Origin: Enoplolaimus lenunculus
Lineage: Eukaryota; Nematoda; Enoplea; Enoplida; Thoracostomopsidae
Reading direction: 5' to 3'
Length of the DNA: 64,000 nt
Assembly (NCBI GenBank): GCA_030248215.1
Contig: JASANG010003711.1
Span: 707,628-771,627 of the forward strand
In this document: piece after piece, positions 52,601 to 57,337 of the stretch
How positions within the stretch are numbered: position 1 is the first letter of the stretch
Layout of the letters: every line of letters starts with the position of its first letter
Made by a program: the position numbers and the translations under genes
The notes under the pieces: generated by a model
Databases searched by the model: none
What the model was told of the DNA's origin: nothing
Seen by the model: only the letters and a program-made list of their open reading frames with translations

Positions 52601-54363
52601 CTGTAGGCAGACCTCAGGTGGTTCATTGCTCACCACAAAGTTATATAAAACAACGTTTGGTGTTGGCCAATAATCGCGCTAAACATTTGCTATAAAAGAC
52701 TACTTCTATGCATCAGCAGCTTACATTTACTGTTATGTCTTTCACCAAGCGGGGGCGTAGCGAGAGGGTGGTTATGGAGGGGACGATGCTCCGCATCTTG
52801 GAAAAACTTTGCAGCCCGTAGGATATTTTTAGTCTTGATTGTAAACCATCGAAAACCCTTGTATGCCCTTCCTAAAAATGTTTATCCCCCTTGCAAAGTG
52901 AGTTGCCTACAGGCCTGTCACCATGACCACTCGCATGATACATCGAGGTTGACCGTGATTTATCAACGACCCTTGGTATTCAAGGCTCTGCTATTGATTA
53001 AAAAGTAGTCGATAGGAATCCGTTCGACCCGTGGCCAACGAAAAATGCTGGGCAGGAACGACAAAATTCCAGACGGGTCACACAGGAATTTTAAATGGCT
53101 TACAAACTGGTCTGCTGCGCCCTCTGTCCCAATCTGGCAACGGTTTTCGAACCCCAGCCAAAATTATTAGATATACTGATACAGATTTCACTCATACGAA
53201 AAGCTTCAGTTACATTTAGAATCAGCTTCAGTTTATGCACAACCGAATTAGCACTAATTAGTGAGCAGTTTATACGCCGATCGATAAATAAAAGTCAATA
53301 CATGAGTTGTTTCACAGCAAATGAAAGGGAATCAGCCAAAAAATTAAAACGTATGATATATGACACTGAATAGCACTCGACTCCGATGTATAAAATAGAT
53401 TAGTGCTTCCCAAAATTACATCTCATTTAGATTTTATTATTAAAGGTAAAGTTGGCATTTGAAATGCTAACGTTTCGCAGGGTCGATACAACAAGGTTAT
53501 GTTGCGGCACGTAAAAATAAAACCAATCATAGCATGACTGTTTTTACGCTTTCCGCACATTTAAAGTTAAGGGTGAGGTAAAGGCTTAAGTAGGTGTCGC
53601 AAATGCTTAAACAAAGGCTTTGGCATTGAACTTAGCCTTTTCCTAGACCTAATCCTCAGCCTAAAACAAAACTGTAAAGGAAAGTGTATACGAACCAAAA
53701 GCATCGCATGAGACAGAAACGAAAGTTCAAAGTTTCGCACAAAGCGTCGATGTTTTTGCTGAAAATCAATGTATAAGTATACTTGAAACTAATAAAGCAC
53801 TTACCTTAGATCTCAGGACTTCTGAAAATAAAAAATATCTAAATGGAATTTAGAACAAATCTGAGCATTATTGTGTGCCAAAATTCGCAAATACCACCAC
53901 GGTTTATAAATTTGACAACCAATTTGTTTCAAACAGAGGAATATAATTAAAAATCCAATGTTTCCATCTTATAATTTTATATTTTATAATTTTTGTGTAA
54001 CAGCTGTATAGCTTCAGCGAATCTAACACAATTCGTCGCCCGATAACTTTGTCATCGAACAGCGTAAAGCCGAAACGTAAGCCTAAGCCTAGTGATGTTC
54101 GCGATACTATGAGCTCTCGGTTACCAAATCTCAGTCGACCGACAAATTGTTTCTGGTCGAATTTGTCATGCTGCCATTTTCAGTAGTCTTAACGAATAGT
54201 TGTCGTTGTTGCTCGTGAAACTATACCTTCTTGTCAAAATTCACCAATAGGAATGGTGGTCTGTAAACGTACCATGGCTATGAGCAAATTTGGCTTGAAT
54301 TATTGTAGCAACCAGAATAACCACGACGATTCTAAAGCAATACCATTGTACAAATTTGACCAT
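15911..54363 (-). CDS. Fibrillar procollagen alpha chain, clade A type (complete, 54 exons)
   Basis: Extracellular matrix structural protein: chains trimerise through the C-propeptide, fold into a triple helix and assemble into fibrils after propeptide removal. The joined exons encode 1,388 residues: signal peptide (about 1-24), non-helical N-segment (to 107), Gly-X-Y helix 108-1121 with no interruption, C-telopeptide 1122-1144, YADDAN cleavage site at 1145-1150, and COLFI domain to 1388. Clade A markers are the helix length of 1,014, ADDAN, NPARTC, DPNQG, the glycosylation sequon NLT in QNLTYHC, and the ending GPVCFL. All helix introns are phase 0 and exons are 45, 54, 72, 99, 108 or 216 bases (the last is 18). 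There is no VWC or TSPN domain. The C-propeptide lacks cysteines C2 and C3. An RGD triplet lies at helix residues 810-812. The exact vertebrate orthologue is not decidable by eye, but the architecture resembles alpha2(I). Confidence 0.96.
16420..16473. repeat. Two-copy direct repeat
   Basis: The unit AAATTTTAACGTTCGTAATA with a few trailing T/A bases occurs twice in tandem. Confidence 0.85.
16656..16815. mobile_element. Family A hAT-like MITE
   Basis: Termini GGCCCATGTAAAGATCAGAG and the inverse of GGCCAATGTAAAGAACACGG. TTAGGC core. The flanks CTTAATCG and CACAATCG are a degraded 8-bp duplication. Confidence 0.8.
17926..18130. mobile_element. Family B hAT-like MITE
   Basis: Left end CCATGTTACTTCAAGGGGCG; right end the inverse, with cgcctcttaaagtgttaaca. 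The core has two blocks of TTAGGC hexamers. The outer boundary is approximate. Confidence 0.75.
18283..18504. mobile_element. Family D inverted-repeat MITE
   Basis: Left end GGCCTATAATCTCAAATGTG; right end ACACATTTCAAAATACGGCC, the imperfect inverse. Inner CATCAGTT/GGTGATAGG pair. Confidence 0.7.
19923..20198. mobile_element. Family C inverted-repeat MITE
   Basis: Left end CCGTATTCACACATGCAAGT; right end the inverse, CACACGTTCAAGT-type, ending GAATAGGGC. Flanks CCTTAAG and CTTTAAG may be a duplication. It sits 62 bases downstream of the donor of collagen exon 53. Confidence 0.8.
20261..20476 (-). CDS. Collagen exon 53: COLFI core
   Basis: 72 codons, residues 1269-1340, between acceptor gcgattttag and donor gtaaga. 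It contains the conserved QNLTYHC (N-glycosylation sequon plus C6 at 1296) and VEDGC (C7 at 1339). The stretch before QNLTYHC, where chain selection is determined in vertebrate chains, is about seven residues shorter than in human alpha1(I) as I remember that sequence. Confidence 0.96.
20582..20742. mobile_element. Family A hAT-like MITE
   Basis: Termini GGCCAATGTAACGAACACGG and the inverse of GACCCATGTAAAGATCAGTC. CCTAAG core. Flanks share AACAAG. Lies in intron 52. Confidence 0.78.
20895..20969 (-). CDS. Collagen exon 52: COLFI domain
   Basis: 25 codons, residues 1244-1268, from [15 protein letters not shown] to [10 protein letters not shown]. The WFG motif corresponds to HVWFGE of vertebrate chains. 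The donor gtttgg is weak but keeps frame with exon 53. Confidence 0.9.
21012..21312. mobile_element. Inverted-repeat element carrying a tRNA-like core
   Basis: About 31 bp of inverted terminal repeat: AGTTTACTGTTTCTTTAACC on the left, with the inverse of AGTTTACTATCTATAACCCC on the right. It contains the tRNA-like unit at 21067-21145. Lies in intron 51. Confidence 0.7.
21067..21145 (-). repeat. tRNA-derived sequence (SINE head or tRNA pseudogene)
   Basis: On the minus strand TAGCTCAGTGGT matches a pol III A box and AGTTCGAATCC a B box at normal spacing. The acceptor stem starting GCTCCTA does not close cleanly and the anticodon arm is irregular, so this is not a functional tRNA gene as read. 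Confidence 0.65.
21462..21565 (-). CDS. Collagen exon 51: calcium-binding DPNQG segment
   Basis: 104 bases, beginning with the last two bases of a split Gly codon and covering residues 1209-1243. It contains [19 protein letters not shown]. The calcium ligands of the family (D, N, Q and the later D) are present. The position normally held by cysteine C3 is His1219. C4 (1228) and C5 (1236, in ETC) are present. Confidence 0.96.
21808..21836. repeat. (TAAA)n microsatellite
   Basis: Seven or so tandem TAAA units in intron 50. Confidence 0.9.
21871..22003 (-). CDS. Collagen exon 50: start of COLFI domain
   Basis: 133 bases, residues 1165-1208 plus one base. It opens [18 protein letters not shown] and includes NPARTC (C1 at 1196). 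Six residues on, where C2 lies in alpha1(I), this chain has Ala1202. It ends in phase 1, matched by exon 51. Confidence 0.96.
22100..22266. repeat. Family L-like GC-rich repeat
   Basis: Motifs GTCCGTCACCGTGCGACCG and the inverse GATGACGGACGGTGACAAAC show the same inverted design as 11994-12143. Ends are not well defined. Confidence 0.4.
23053..23463. repeat. 82-bp tandem repeat, five copies
   Basis: Five head-to-tail units starting GGTTAAAGGATACCGACTTG (first bases vary) at 23053, 23135, 23217, 23299 and 23381. Each unit ends with an inverted motif, CACCGTCATAGACGACGG. Divergence is a few per cent. Lies in intron 49. Confidence 0.95.
23527..23586 (-). CDS. Collagen exon 49: C-proteinase cleavage site
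   Basis: 20 codons, residues 1145-1164, [26 protein letters not shown] aligns with YYRADDAN of alpha1(I), where BMP-1/tolloid cuts between Ala and Asp. The cut here would be A1146/D1147. Confidence 0.94.
24167..24387. mobile_element. Family D inverted-repeat MITE
   Basis: Left end GGGCCCGCATTCTTAAATGT; right end the inverse, ACATTTGAGAATACGGGCC. Lies in intron 48. Confidence 0.7.
24801..24869 (-). CDS. Collagen exon 48: C-telopeptide
   Basis: 23 codons, residues 1122-1144, beginning [20 protein letters not shown] and ending SY. Non-helical, with one Lys (in SVKG) that could serve in cross-linking. Acceptor gcaacttttag and donor gtaagt are good, and the frame is continuous with exons 47 and 49. 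Confidence 0.9.
25127..25343. mobile_element. Family C inverted-repeat MITE
   Basis: Left end GCCCTATTCACACGTGCAAG; right end the inverse, ending GAATAGGGT. The inner CTGCGAGAACTTGCAG motif is shared with the other copies. Confidence 0.78.
25701..25718 (-). CDS. Collagen exon 47: last helix residues (18-base microexon)
   Basis: Reads GAPGES, helix residues 1009-1014. Acceptor attttag and donor gtaagt are both good. Including it brings the helix to exactly 1,014 residues. Confidence 0.85.
26066..26137 (-). CDS. Collagen exon 46: helix 985-1008
   Basis: Eight perfect triplets (72 bases) from [10 protein letters not shown] to GPPGPP. Phase 0 at both ends. Confidence 0.95.
26377..26562. mobile_element. 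Family B hAT-like MITE
   Basis: Termini GGCCCATGTCACTTTAAGGG and its imperfect inverse. Perfect 8-bp flanking duplication GATTCTTT. TTAGGC core. Lies in intron 45. Confidence 0.88.
26594..26665 (-). CDS. Collagen exon 45: helix 961-984
   Basis: Eight perfect triplets (72 bases) from [10 protein letters not shown] to GPAGHP. Donor gtaggc. Confidence 0.95.
27112..27165 (-). CDS. Collagen exon 44: helix 943-960
   Basis: Six triplets, [18 protein letters not shown]; 54 bases, phase 0. Confidence 0.95.
27616..27669 (-). CDS. Collagen exon 43: helix 925-942
   Basis: Six triplets, [18 protein letters not shown]; 54 bases. Confidence 0.95.
28005..28058 (-). CDS. Collagen exon 42: helix 907-924
   Basis: Six triplets, [18 protein letters not shown]; 54 bases. 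Donor gttcgc is non-standard after the GT, but the next exon continues the frame. Confidence 0.93.
28443..28496 (-). CDS. Collagen exon 41: helix 889-906
   Basis: Six triplets, [18 protein letters not shown]; 54 bases. Confidence 0.95.
28590..28679. repeat. (AAT)n microsatellite
   Basis: About 90 bases of AAT/ATA repeats with minor interruptions, in intron 40. The frames it opens are low-complexity artefacts. Confidence 0.95.
28680..28845. repeat. G+C-rich dispersed repeat
   Basis: Contains CAGGGCCAGTGCAGCAACCC and GGGGGCCCGCC-type motifs, resembling 32505-32665. Likely an old inserted repeat; family not identified. Confidence 0.4.
28988..29041 (-). CDS. Collagen exon 40: helix 871-888
   Basis: Six triplets, [18 protein letters not shown]; 54 bases. 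Confidence 0.95.
29506..29613 (-). CDS. Collagen exon 39: helix 835-870
   Basis: Twelve triplets (108 bases) from [10 protein letters not shown] to GEKGNPGLL. Confidence 0.95.
29949..30164 (-). CDS. Collagen exon 38: helix 763-834, with RGD
   Basis: 24 triplets (216 bases, equal to four 54-base units), the longest helix exon. It contains [10 protein letters not shown], an RGD triplet at helix 810-812, which may be cryptic for integrins inside a triple helix. It includes [10 protein letters not shown], similar in form to the vertebrate collagenase site but with Thr after the Gly. Confidence 0.95.
30523..30675. repeat. Family H element with poly-C tract
   Basis: Starts CAGGCCCGTATCCAGAG and ends with CATAGCAAGGTGATTAC, an inverse relation to the CGTAGCC-type end. 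It contains a run of 14 C at 30577-30590. Confidence 0.5.
31062..31169 (-). CDS. Collagen exon 37: helix 727-762
   Basis: Twelve triplets (108 bases) from [10 protein letters not shown] to GPLGPP. It opens with a GxPGER-form motif of the kind bound by collagen-binding integrins. Donor gtaggt. Confidence 0.95.
31435..31488 (-). CDS. Collagen exon 36: helix 709-726
   Basis: Six triplets, [18 protein letters not shown]; 54 bases. Confidence 0.95.
31817..31870 (-). CDS. Collagen exon 35: helix 691-708
   Basis: Six triplets, [18 protein letters not shown]; 54 bases. Confidence 0.95.
32360..32413 (-). CDS. Collagen exon 34: helix 673-690
   Basis: Six triplets, [18 protein letters not shown]; 54 bases. 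Confidence 0.95.
32505..32665. repeat. G+C-rich dispersed repeat
   Basis: Contains AGACCAGGGCCGGAGCAGCC and CTCGCTTGCTTCGCTCGACC. Resembles 28680-28845 in composition and wording. Lies in intron 33. Confidence 0.4.
33185..33292 (-). CDS. Collagen exon 33: helix 637-672
   Basis: Twelve triplets (108 bases) from [10 protein letters not shown] to GDKGDK. It holds GMQGIAG, the only Gly-Ile-Ala in the helix. Confidence 0.95.
33861..33968 (-). CDS. Collagen exon 32: helix 601-636
   Basis: Twelve triplets (108 bases) from [10 protein letters not shown] to GLPGSQ. Confidence 0.95.
34713..34820 (-). CDS. Collagen exon 31: helix 565-600
   Basis: Twelve triplets (108 bases) from [10 protein letters not shown] to GLPGGK. 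Donor gtgagc. Confidence 0.95.
35244..35351 (-). CDS. Collagen exon 30: helix 529-564
   Basis: Twelve triplets (108 bases) from [10 protein letters not shown] to GIRGPR. Donor gtgagt. Confidence 0.95.
36045..36143 (-). CDS. Collagen exon 29: helix 496-528
   Basis: Eleven triplets (99 bases) from [10 protein letters not shown] to GIQGLT. Confidence 0.95.
37194..37362. repeat. Family H element with poly-G tract
   Basis: Starts CAGCCCCGTAGCCGGCTCAC and ends TTGACTACGGGCCCG. It has a run of 11 G at 37297-37307. Lies in intron 28. Confidence 0.55.
37444..37542 (-). CDS. Collagen exon 28: helix 463-495
   Basis: Eleven triplets (99 bases) from [10 protein letters not shown] to GPQGER. Confidence 0.95.
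38030..38083 (-). CDS. Collagen exon 27: helix 445-462
   Basis: Six triplets, [18 protein letters not shown]; 54 bases. Donor gttggt. Confidence 0.94.
38561..38614 (-). CDS. Collagen exon 26: helix 427-444
   Basis: Six triplets, [18 protein letters not shown]; 54 bases. Confidence 0.95.
38799..38852 (-). CDS. Collagen exon 25: helix 409-426
   Basis: Six triplets, [18 protein letters not shown]; 54 bases. Donor gttagt. Confidence 0.94.
39193..39398. mobile_element. Family E MITE with long, well-preserved inverted repeats
   Basis: The two ends share about 56 bp of inverted repeat with very few differences, starting TGCAACTTCCACAATAACAT against TGCAACTGCCACAATAACAT. Between them are copies of a ttttggctt/tcagtgtc motif. 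Well-matched ends suggest a recent insertion. Lies in intron 24. Confidence 0.88.
39591..39644 (-). CDS. Collagen exon 24: helix 391-408
   Basis: Six triplets, [18 protein letters not shown]; 54 bases. Confidence 0.95.
39946..39990 (-). CDS. Collagen exon 23: helix 376-390
   Basis: Five triplets, [15 protein letters not shown]; 45 bases. Confidence 0.95.
40497..40550 (-). CDS. Collagen exon 22: helix 358-375
   Basis: Six triplets, [18 protein letters not shown]; 54 bases. Confidence 0.95.
40941..40985 (-). CDS. Collagen exon 21: helix 343-357
   Basis: Five triplets, [15 protein letters not shown]; 45 bases. Confidence 0.95.
41510..41617 (-). CDS. Collagen exon 20: helix 307-342
   Basis: Twelve triplets (108 bases) from [10 protein letters not shown] to GLKGNQ. 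Confidence 0.95.
42065..42118 (-). CDS. Collagen exon 19: helix 289-306
   Basis: Six triplets, [18 protein letters not shown]; 54 bases. Confidence 0.95.
42469..42576 (-). CDS. Collagen exon 18: helix 253-288
   Basis: Twelve triplets (108 bases) from [10 protein letters not shown] to GREGSR. Confidence 0.95.
43091..43189 (-). CDS. Collagen exon 17: helix 220-252
   Basis: Eleven triplets (99 bases) from [10 protein letters not shown] to GIKGDE. Confidence 0.95.
43707..43751 (-). CDS. Collagen exon 16: helix 205-219
   Basis: Five triplets, [15 protein letters not shown]; 45 bases. Confidence 0.95.
43967..44065 (-). CDS. Collagen exon 15: helix 172-204
   Basis: Eleven triplets (99 bases) from [10 protein letters not shown] to GIDGEK. 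Confidence 0.95.
44394..44447 (-). CDS. Collagen exon 14: helix 154-171
   Basis: Six triplets, [18 protein letters not shown]; 54 bases. Confidence 0.95.
44740..44904. repeat. Family H element
   Basis: Left end CCCATAGCCGTGGGGGGCG; right end AGCAAGGTGAGCTAGCTACG then GGC, an imperfect inverse. Lies in intron 13. Confidence 0.5.
45134..45178 (-). CDS. Collagen exon 13: helix 139-153
   Basis: Five triplets, [15 protein letters not shown]; 45 bases. Confidence 0.95.
45470..45960. repeat. G+C-rich repeat-like block in intron 12
   Basis: An island of higher G+C with repeated tcgcttcgct phrases (45610-45760). It reads like an old dispersed element. No frame or terminal repeat could be fixed. Confidence 0.35.
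46129..46227 (-). CDS. Collagen exon 12: helix 106-138
   Basis: Eleven triplets (99 bases) from [10 protein letters not shown] to GQQGPP. In vertebrate genes this interval is, from memory, a 45- plus a 54-base exon, so an intron is absent here. Confidence 0.95.
46827..46880 (-). CDS. Collagen exon 11: helix 88-105
   Basis: Six triplets, [18 protein letters not shown]; 54 bases. Confidence 0.95.
47404..47457 (-). CDS. Collagen exon 10: helix 70-87
   Basis: Six triplets, [18 protein letters not shown]; 54 bases. Donor gtttga is weak. Confidence 0.94.
47575..47722. mobile_element. Family B hAT-like MITE
   Basis: Termini GGTCCATGTTAATACTTCAA and the inverse of GACCAATGTTACTTTGAGGT. Perfect 8-bp flanking duplication AAATTGTG. 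Lies in intron 9. Confidence 0.85.
48000..48197. mobile_element. Family A hAT-like MITE
   Basis: Termini GGCCAATGTAAAGAGCACGA and the inverse of GGCCCATGTAATAAACTTCA. Perfect 8-bp flanking duplication AAATAAAT. CCTAAG core. Lies in intron 9, near the family B copy. Confidence 0.88.
48667..48720 (-). CDS. Collagen exon 9: helix 52-69
   Basis: Six triplets, [18 protein letters not shown]; 54 bases. Confidence 0.95.
49681..49734 (-). CDS. Collagen exon 8: helix 34-51
   Basis: Six triplets, [18 protein letters not shown]; 54 bases. Confidence 0.95.
49976..50198. mobile_element. Family J inverted-repeat element
   Basis: Ends TGAGTAGATGGAAAATGCTG and the inverse of TGAGTAGACGGAAAATGTTG, about 28 bp matched. 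The interior is mostly simple, with ATTAATTAT palindromes. Lies in intron 7. Confidence 0.8.
50554..50607 (-). CDS. Collagen exon 7: helix 16-33
   Basis: Six triplets, [18 protein letters not shown]; 54 bases. Confidence 0.95.
50899..50943 (-). CDS. Collagen exon 6: start of helix, 1-15
   Basis: Five triplets, [15 protein letters not shown]; 45 bases. The previous exon has no repeating Gly, so the helix starts exactly here, at protein residue 108. Confidence 0.95.
51258..51356 (-). CDS. Collagen exon 5: Pro-rich segment before the helix
   Basis: 33 codons, residues 75-107. It starts [20 protein letters not shown] and ends [10 protein letters not shown]. It replaces the N-telopeptide and N-propeptide hinge of vertebrate chains. 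A single GYKGPPP is not a minor helix. No clear N-proteinase site is visible. Confidence 0.9.
51754..51801 (-). CDS. Collagen exon 4: acidic N-segment
   Basis: 16 codons, [16 protein letters not shown]; phase 0 at both ends. Acceptor ctttgtttcag, donor gtaaag. Confidence 0.87.
52223..52288 (-). CDS. Collagen exon 3: basic-acidic N-segment
   Basis: 22 codons beginning [20 protein letters not shown] and ending SL. With exon 2 it gives a short amphipathic, possibly helical stretch. RLRR is a furin-like dibasic cluster. Acceptor gactttatttcag. Confidence 0.87.
52751..52916. repeat. Family H element
   Basis: Left end GGGGGCGTAGCGAGAGGG; right end CAAAGTGAGTTGCCTACAGG then CCT, an imperfect inverse of the CGTAGCC end. 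It shares ccttgtatgcccttc with the copy at 44740-44904. Confidence 0.5.
53805..53821 (-). CDS. Collagen exon 2: 17-base microexon
   Basis: Acceptor ttttattttcag, then AAGTCCTGAGATCTAAG, then donor gtaagt. It completes the codon split after exon 1 (G plus AA gives Glu) and adds VLRSK. Human COL1A2 also has a very short second exon, as I recall. Confidence 0.78.
54273..54363 (-). CDS. Collagen exon 1: start codon and signal peptide
   Basis: ATG at 54363 gives 30 codons plus one base. They read [20 protein letters not shown], then [10 protein letters not shown]. The hydrophobic core followed by I-Q-A fits signal peptidase rules, with cleavage probably after Ala24. Donor gtacgt. The phase 1 end fits exon 2 exactly. 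An in-frame upstream ATG exists near 54471, but it would bury the signal core, so 54363 is preferred. Confidence 0.83.
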
Positions 54364-54388
54364 AGCAGTAGATTCAATGGCAGTGCGT

Positions 54389-54396
54389 ATTATATA
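54389..54396 (-). promoter_or_regulatory. TATA-like box for the collagen gene
   Basis: TATATAAT on the minus strand, 33 bases upstream of the collagen ATG. If used, the start site would fall a few bases before the ATG, giving an extremely short leader. AT-rich sequence makes chance occurrence likely. Confidence 0.3.
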
Positions 54397-54572
54397 CCTA
54401 TTATTACAACGGCAGTTTAATTTTAAGCTAACATCAGAAGTATTAATGGTGGTTAGGCATGCGCTATTCAAACGTAGTACTGTATAATAATTATGTTATA
54501 TACTAATTATTCTGCTACTGGCTAATCAGTAAGTTATACGCTTGACCCAAACCACCTGTAAAATGTTTCACT

Positions 54573-54778
54573 GTCCATCAATGTATAGAACGGTGTCGAA
54601 ACAGCAGCATAAGCCTATTCATAAGCCGAAGCCTAACCTAAGCCAAAGTCTATGCGTAACAATTAGCTTATACTTAAGCTTAAACCTGTAGCCTACGCAA
54701 AAAAATAGTCTAAAGCGGAAGCTTACTCTGTTGAAGTCTCGCCGAAAAACGTGCCGCCGCTAATCCTTTCATGGACCC
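54573..54778. mobile_element. Degenerate family A MITE
   Basis: Left end GTCCATCAATGTATAGAACG; right end the imperfect inverse, ending CATGGAC. The core has CCTAAG hexamers. More diverged than the other copies. Confidence 0.6.
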
Positions 54779-54937
54779 ACTTAATTTTTTTCCGGGTGCC
54801 ATTGTTTACTGTGTTTCGTAATTCAAATATTATTTCGTTTTCTTTTCAATTGATGTTAACCAATATATGTATATTAATAGCTGCTGCTCCACCCGGAAAG
54901 ACACATGATCAAAAAAGGTCAGCTTAGAACAGTAACG

Positions 54938-55118
54938 GTGGCGCTATACTTGTCATTCGGCACCGTTCGGCACTGCCCGTCGCCATCTGTCACCGTCCGA
55001 CACCGCCCATCACCATGCGGAATCGTACGTGCGTAATTTACATCCGATACCGCACGGTGACGGACTGCACAGTACGGCTGACAAACGGCGCCGGACGTCA
55101 ACAAAAGTATAACGCAAC
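54938..55118. repeat. Family L repeat
   Basis: GGTGGCGCTATACTTGTCAT on the left is mirrored by GTCAACAAAAGTATAACGC on the right. Between them are repeated caccgt/cggtga motifs. Confidence 0.5.
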
Positions 55119-55281
55119 CCTAACAGACATTTTCGTCAAAACAACAAAGTGTATTGCAAACTGCGTATATACGACAATTCGTCCGTCGACCGATAACTTG
55201 TCGCCCAAGGGTGTCCTCACGCCATTGAATAAAACTAAGCATAAGCCTGTGCGTAATCTTAGCGCATGCCTAAGCAGGACT

Positions 55282-55346
55282 GGCCCGTAGCCAGCTGACC
55301 TTGCTAGGGAGGCTAAAACTATTTCAGAAGGGGCATACAAAGGTTG
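55282..55346. repeat. Family H fragment
   Basis: GGCCCGTAGCCAGCTGACCT begins a fragment with the aaaggttg phrase of other family H copies. Confidence 0.45.
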
Positions 55347-57137
55347 CATATAATATATATGTATTCTATTAAACCGACAGTCGTATCCTTGTCCCAGTCT
55401 GAGCTTAGTGTACAGTGTCCATCTTGTTAAAATTTTCTAAAACTCAAATTATATCGTACGTGGACTCTTACGAGCATACATATTACTCTTAATGTCCACT
55501 TAAGTCGATTTCAGTGGTCCTTGAAATACGGACTGCTTGCATACTGTAACTATAGCTAATGTACGTGGAAGATGTTAGCCACTGTTTTTGCAGTCATCCG
55601 TTTTACAGTGTGGTCAAATGTATATAGTGAAACAGTGAAAAGAATTGTGGGATTCGGTATAATATAGATGAGTTGCGGTGTAATATTTTTTCGAATTTAT
55701 ATCTGGTTTATATAAAGGCGTCTAAATTGAAACTAAACAGAAAACGAAACCAGTTTTCACGTGTGCTGTTGACCATACCAGTGGCGGATCCTAAAATTTC
55801 TGATCGGAGCCGGGCATCTACAAATCTTAAAAACGCAGAATGGAAGGCGCCGATTTAGCTTTTGAGACATACGCTTAAGAACTGTTTTGGGGAAACGATG
55901 GAAATCGCATCAAAAGGTTAAAATTTTATTTCAGCATGCGATTGTGTCCAAGAATTCTCGATGGAAGTCCCCAGACTTGAGATGCCTTTCCACTCCTTTC
56001 AAAAGCTAAACAGAAATTGGCAGGATCAATTGAAAATAAAATTTCGTAAAGTATACCCTACCATTTGATTTCCAAAATTTTTTAACGCAAACTGCGTGCG
56101 CACAGACTACACCCACAAATCTCGGGATTTGTTGGTGCCCGCGGATACTAACAGGGGCATTAATGCGTCAGGGTGATAGGAACAGTTTAAAGTTGCCGGA
56201 AACGGATAGCGGTAAAAATAGCAAAACGTATATCTAAAATATATACCAATTTTAAGAATATGGTTTGTTTCTTGCCAACGCAATTCATGTTAACCTGATT
56301 TTCGAAATATCAAACAGTTGCAGTTGCAGCATATTGCTGAAAGCCTGTAGGACCAAGTGCAACCGGAGGCAAAACATACCTGAACCAAATAGCCGGAGTT
56401 TAACAAATTTGGCATAAACAGGAACCATTGTCGGAGGTGACCAAAATTTAAGGTATGATAAAAATGACGTTGAATATGCTATTTTAGACATAATCGTCAA
56501 AGTATTTAAATTTTCTATTTCGCAGGATAGGCTTCAACAAAAACAGACAGACAAAAAACATGCCAAACACAGGTATTCTTCTGTCAGCAAGTAATAATAA
56601 CACCGCCAAAGTTAACCAGTAAAGTTTCTCAAGCATTCGATGTGCGAAACACAAACAGCTAATACCAAAGGGTAACTTGTATATCTTTGTGTGCCGGTTG
56701 GTGTTTGCAACCCTGAAGGGCAGACATTTTTACACCATAGCAAGATAAAGCCTATTATTCTGGTTAAGCCAGAGCCAGCTCGACAAAATCGCGTATGCAT
56801 CTGCAGGTACTGCAAACCAGGTTTTGTCGAACGCAAGAAATAGGCTGAAAATTTACAAGATTAGAGAGCGAGATAACAAAAACACTGAGAGAGCAGTGTG
56901 TTGTATCATTTATGACTTTCCCGACATTCAGGAACAACTTATGATTCTTACCCATTTCCTGCATAGACCGTTCTACGAGCAACTAATTGCAAAATGTGCA
57001 CTTGCAATCAATACAAAGTGCATTGCGTAGTATTTTGTAATTAATACACGCATGTGTTACAAAATCTTTACAAATCGTGACAGCCTCTCAGGCTCGTGTG
57101 TTAAGCTTCTATAACTGAGTGAGGTTTGTAAACGCCT

Positions 57138-57337
57138 GGCCAATGTAAAGAACAGAGGCGGAGAAGTATTATAAGCATATTCCTAAGTCTAAGCCTAAGC
57201 GTAAGAATGAGCATATTCCTAAGTCTAAGCCTAAGACTAAAAGCCAAAGCCAAGCAAAAAAAATTAGTCTAAAAGCTTACGCTTACTTTTTTCTAGTCCT
57301 ACATAAAAACGATCCACCCCTGATCTTTACATGGGCC
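57138..57337. mobile_element. Family A hAT-like MITE
   Basis: Termini GGCCAATGTAAAGAACAGAG and the inverse of GGCCCATGTAAAGATCAGGG. AACGCCT is repeated at the flanks. CCTAAG core. Confidence 0.87.
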
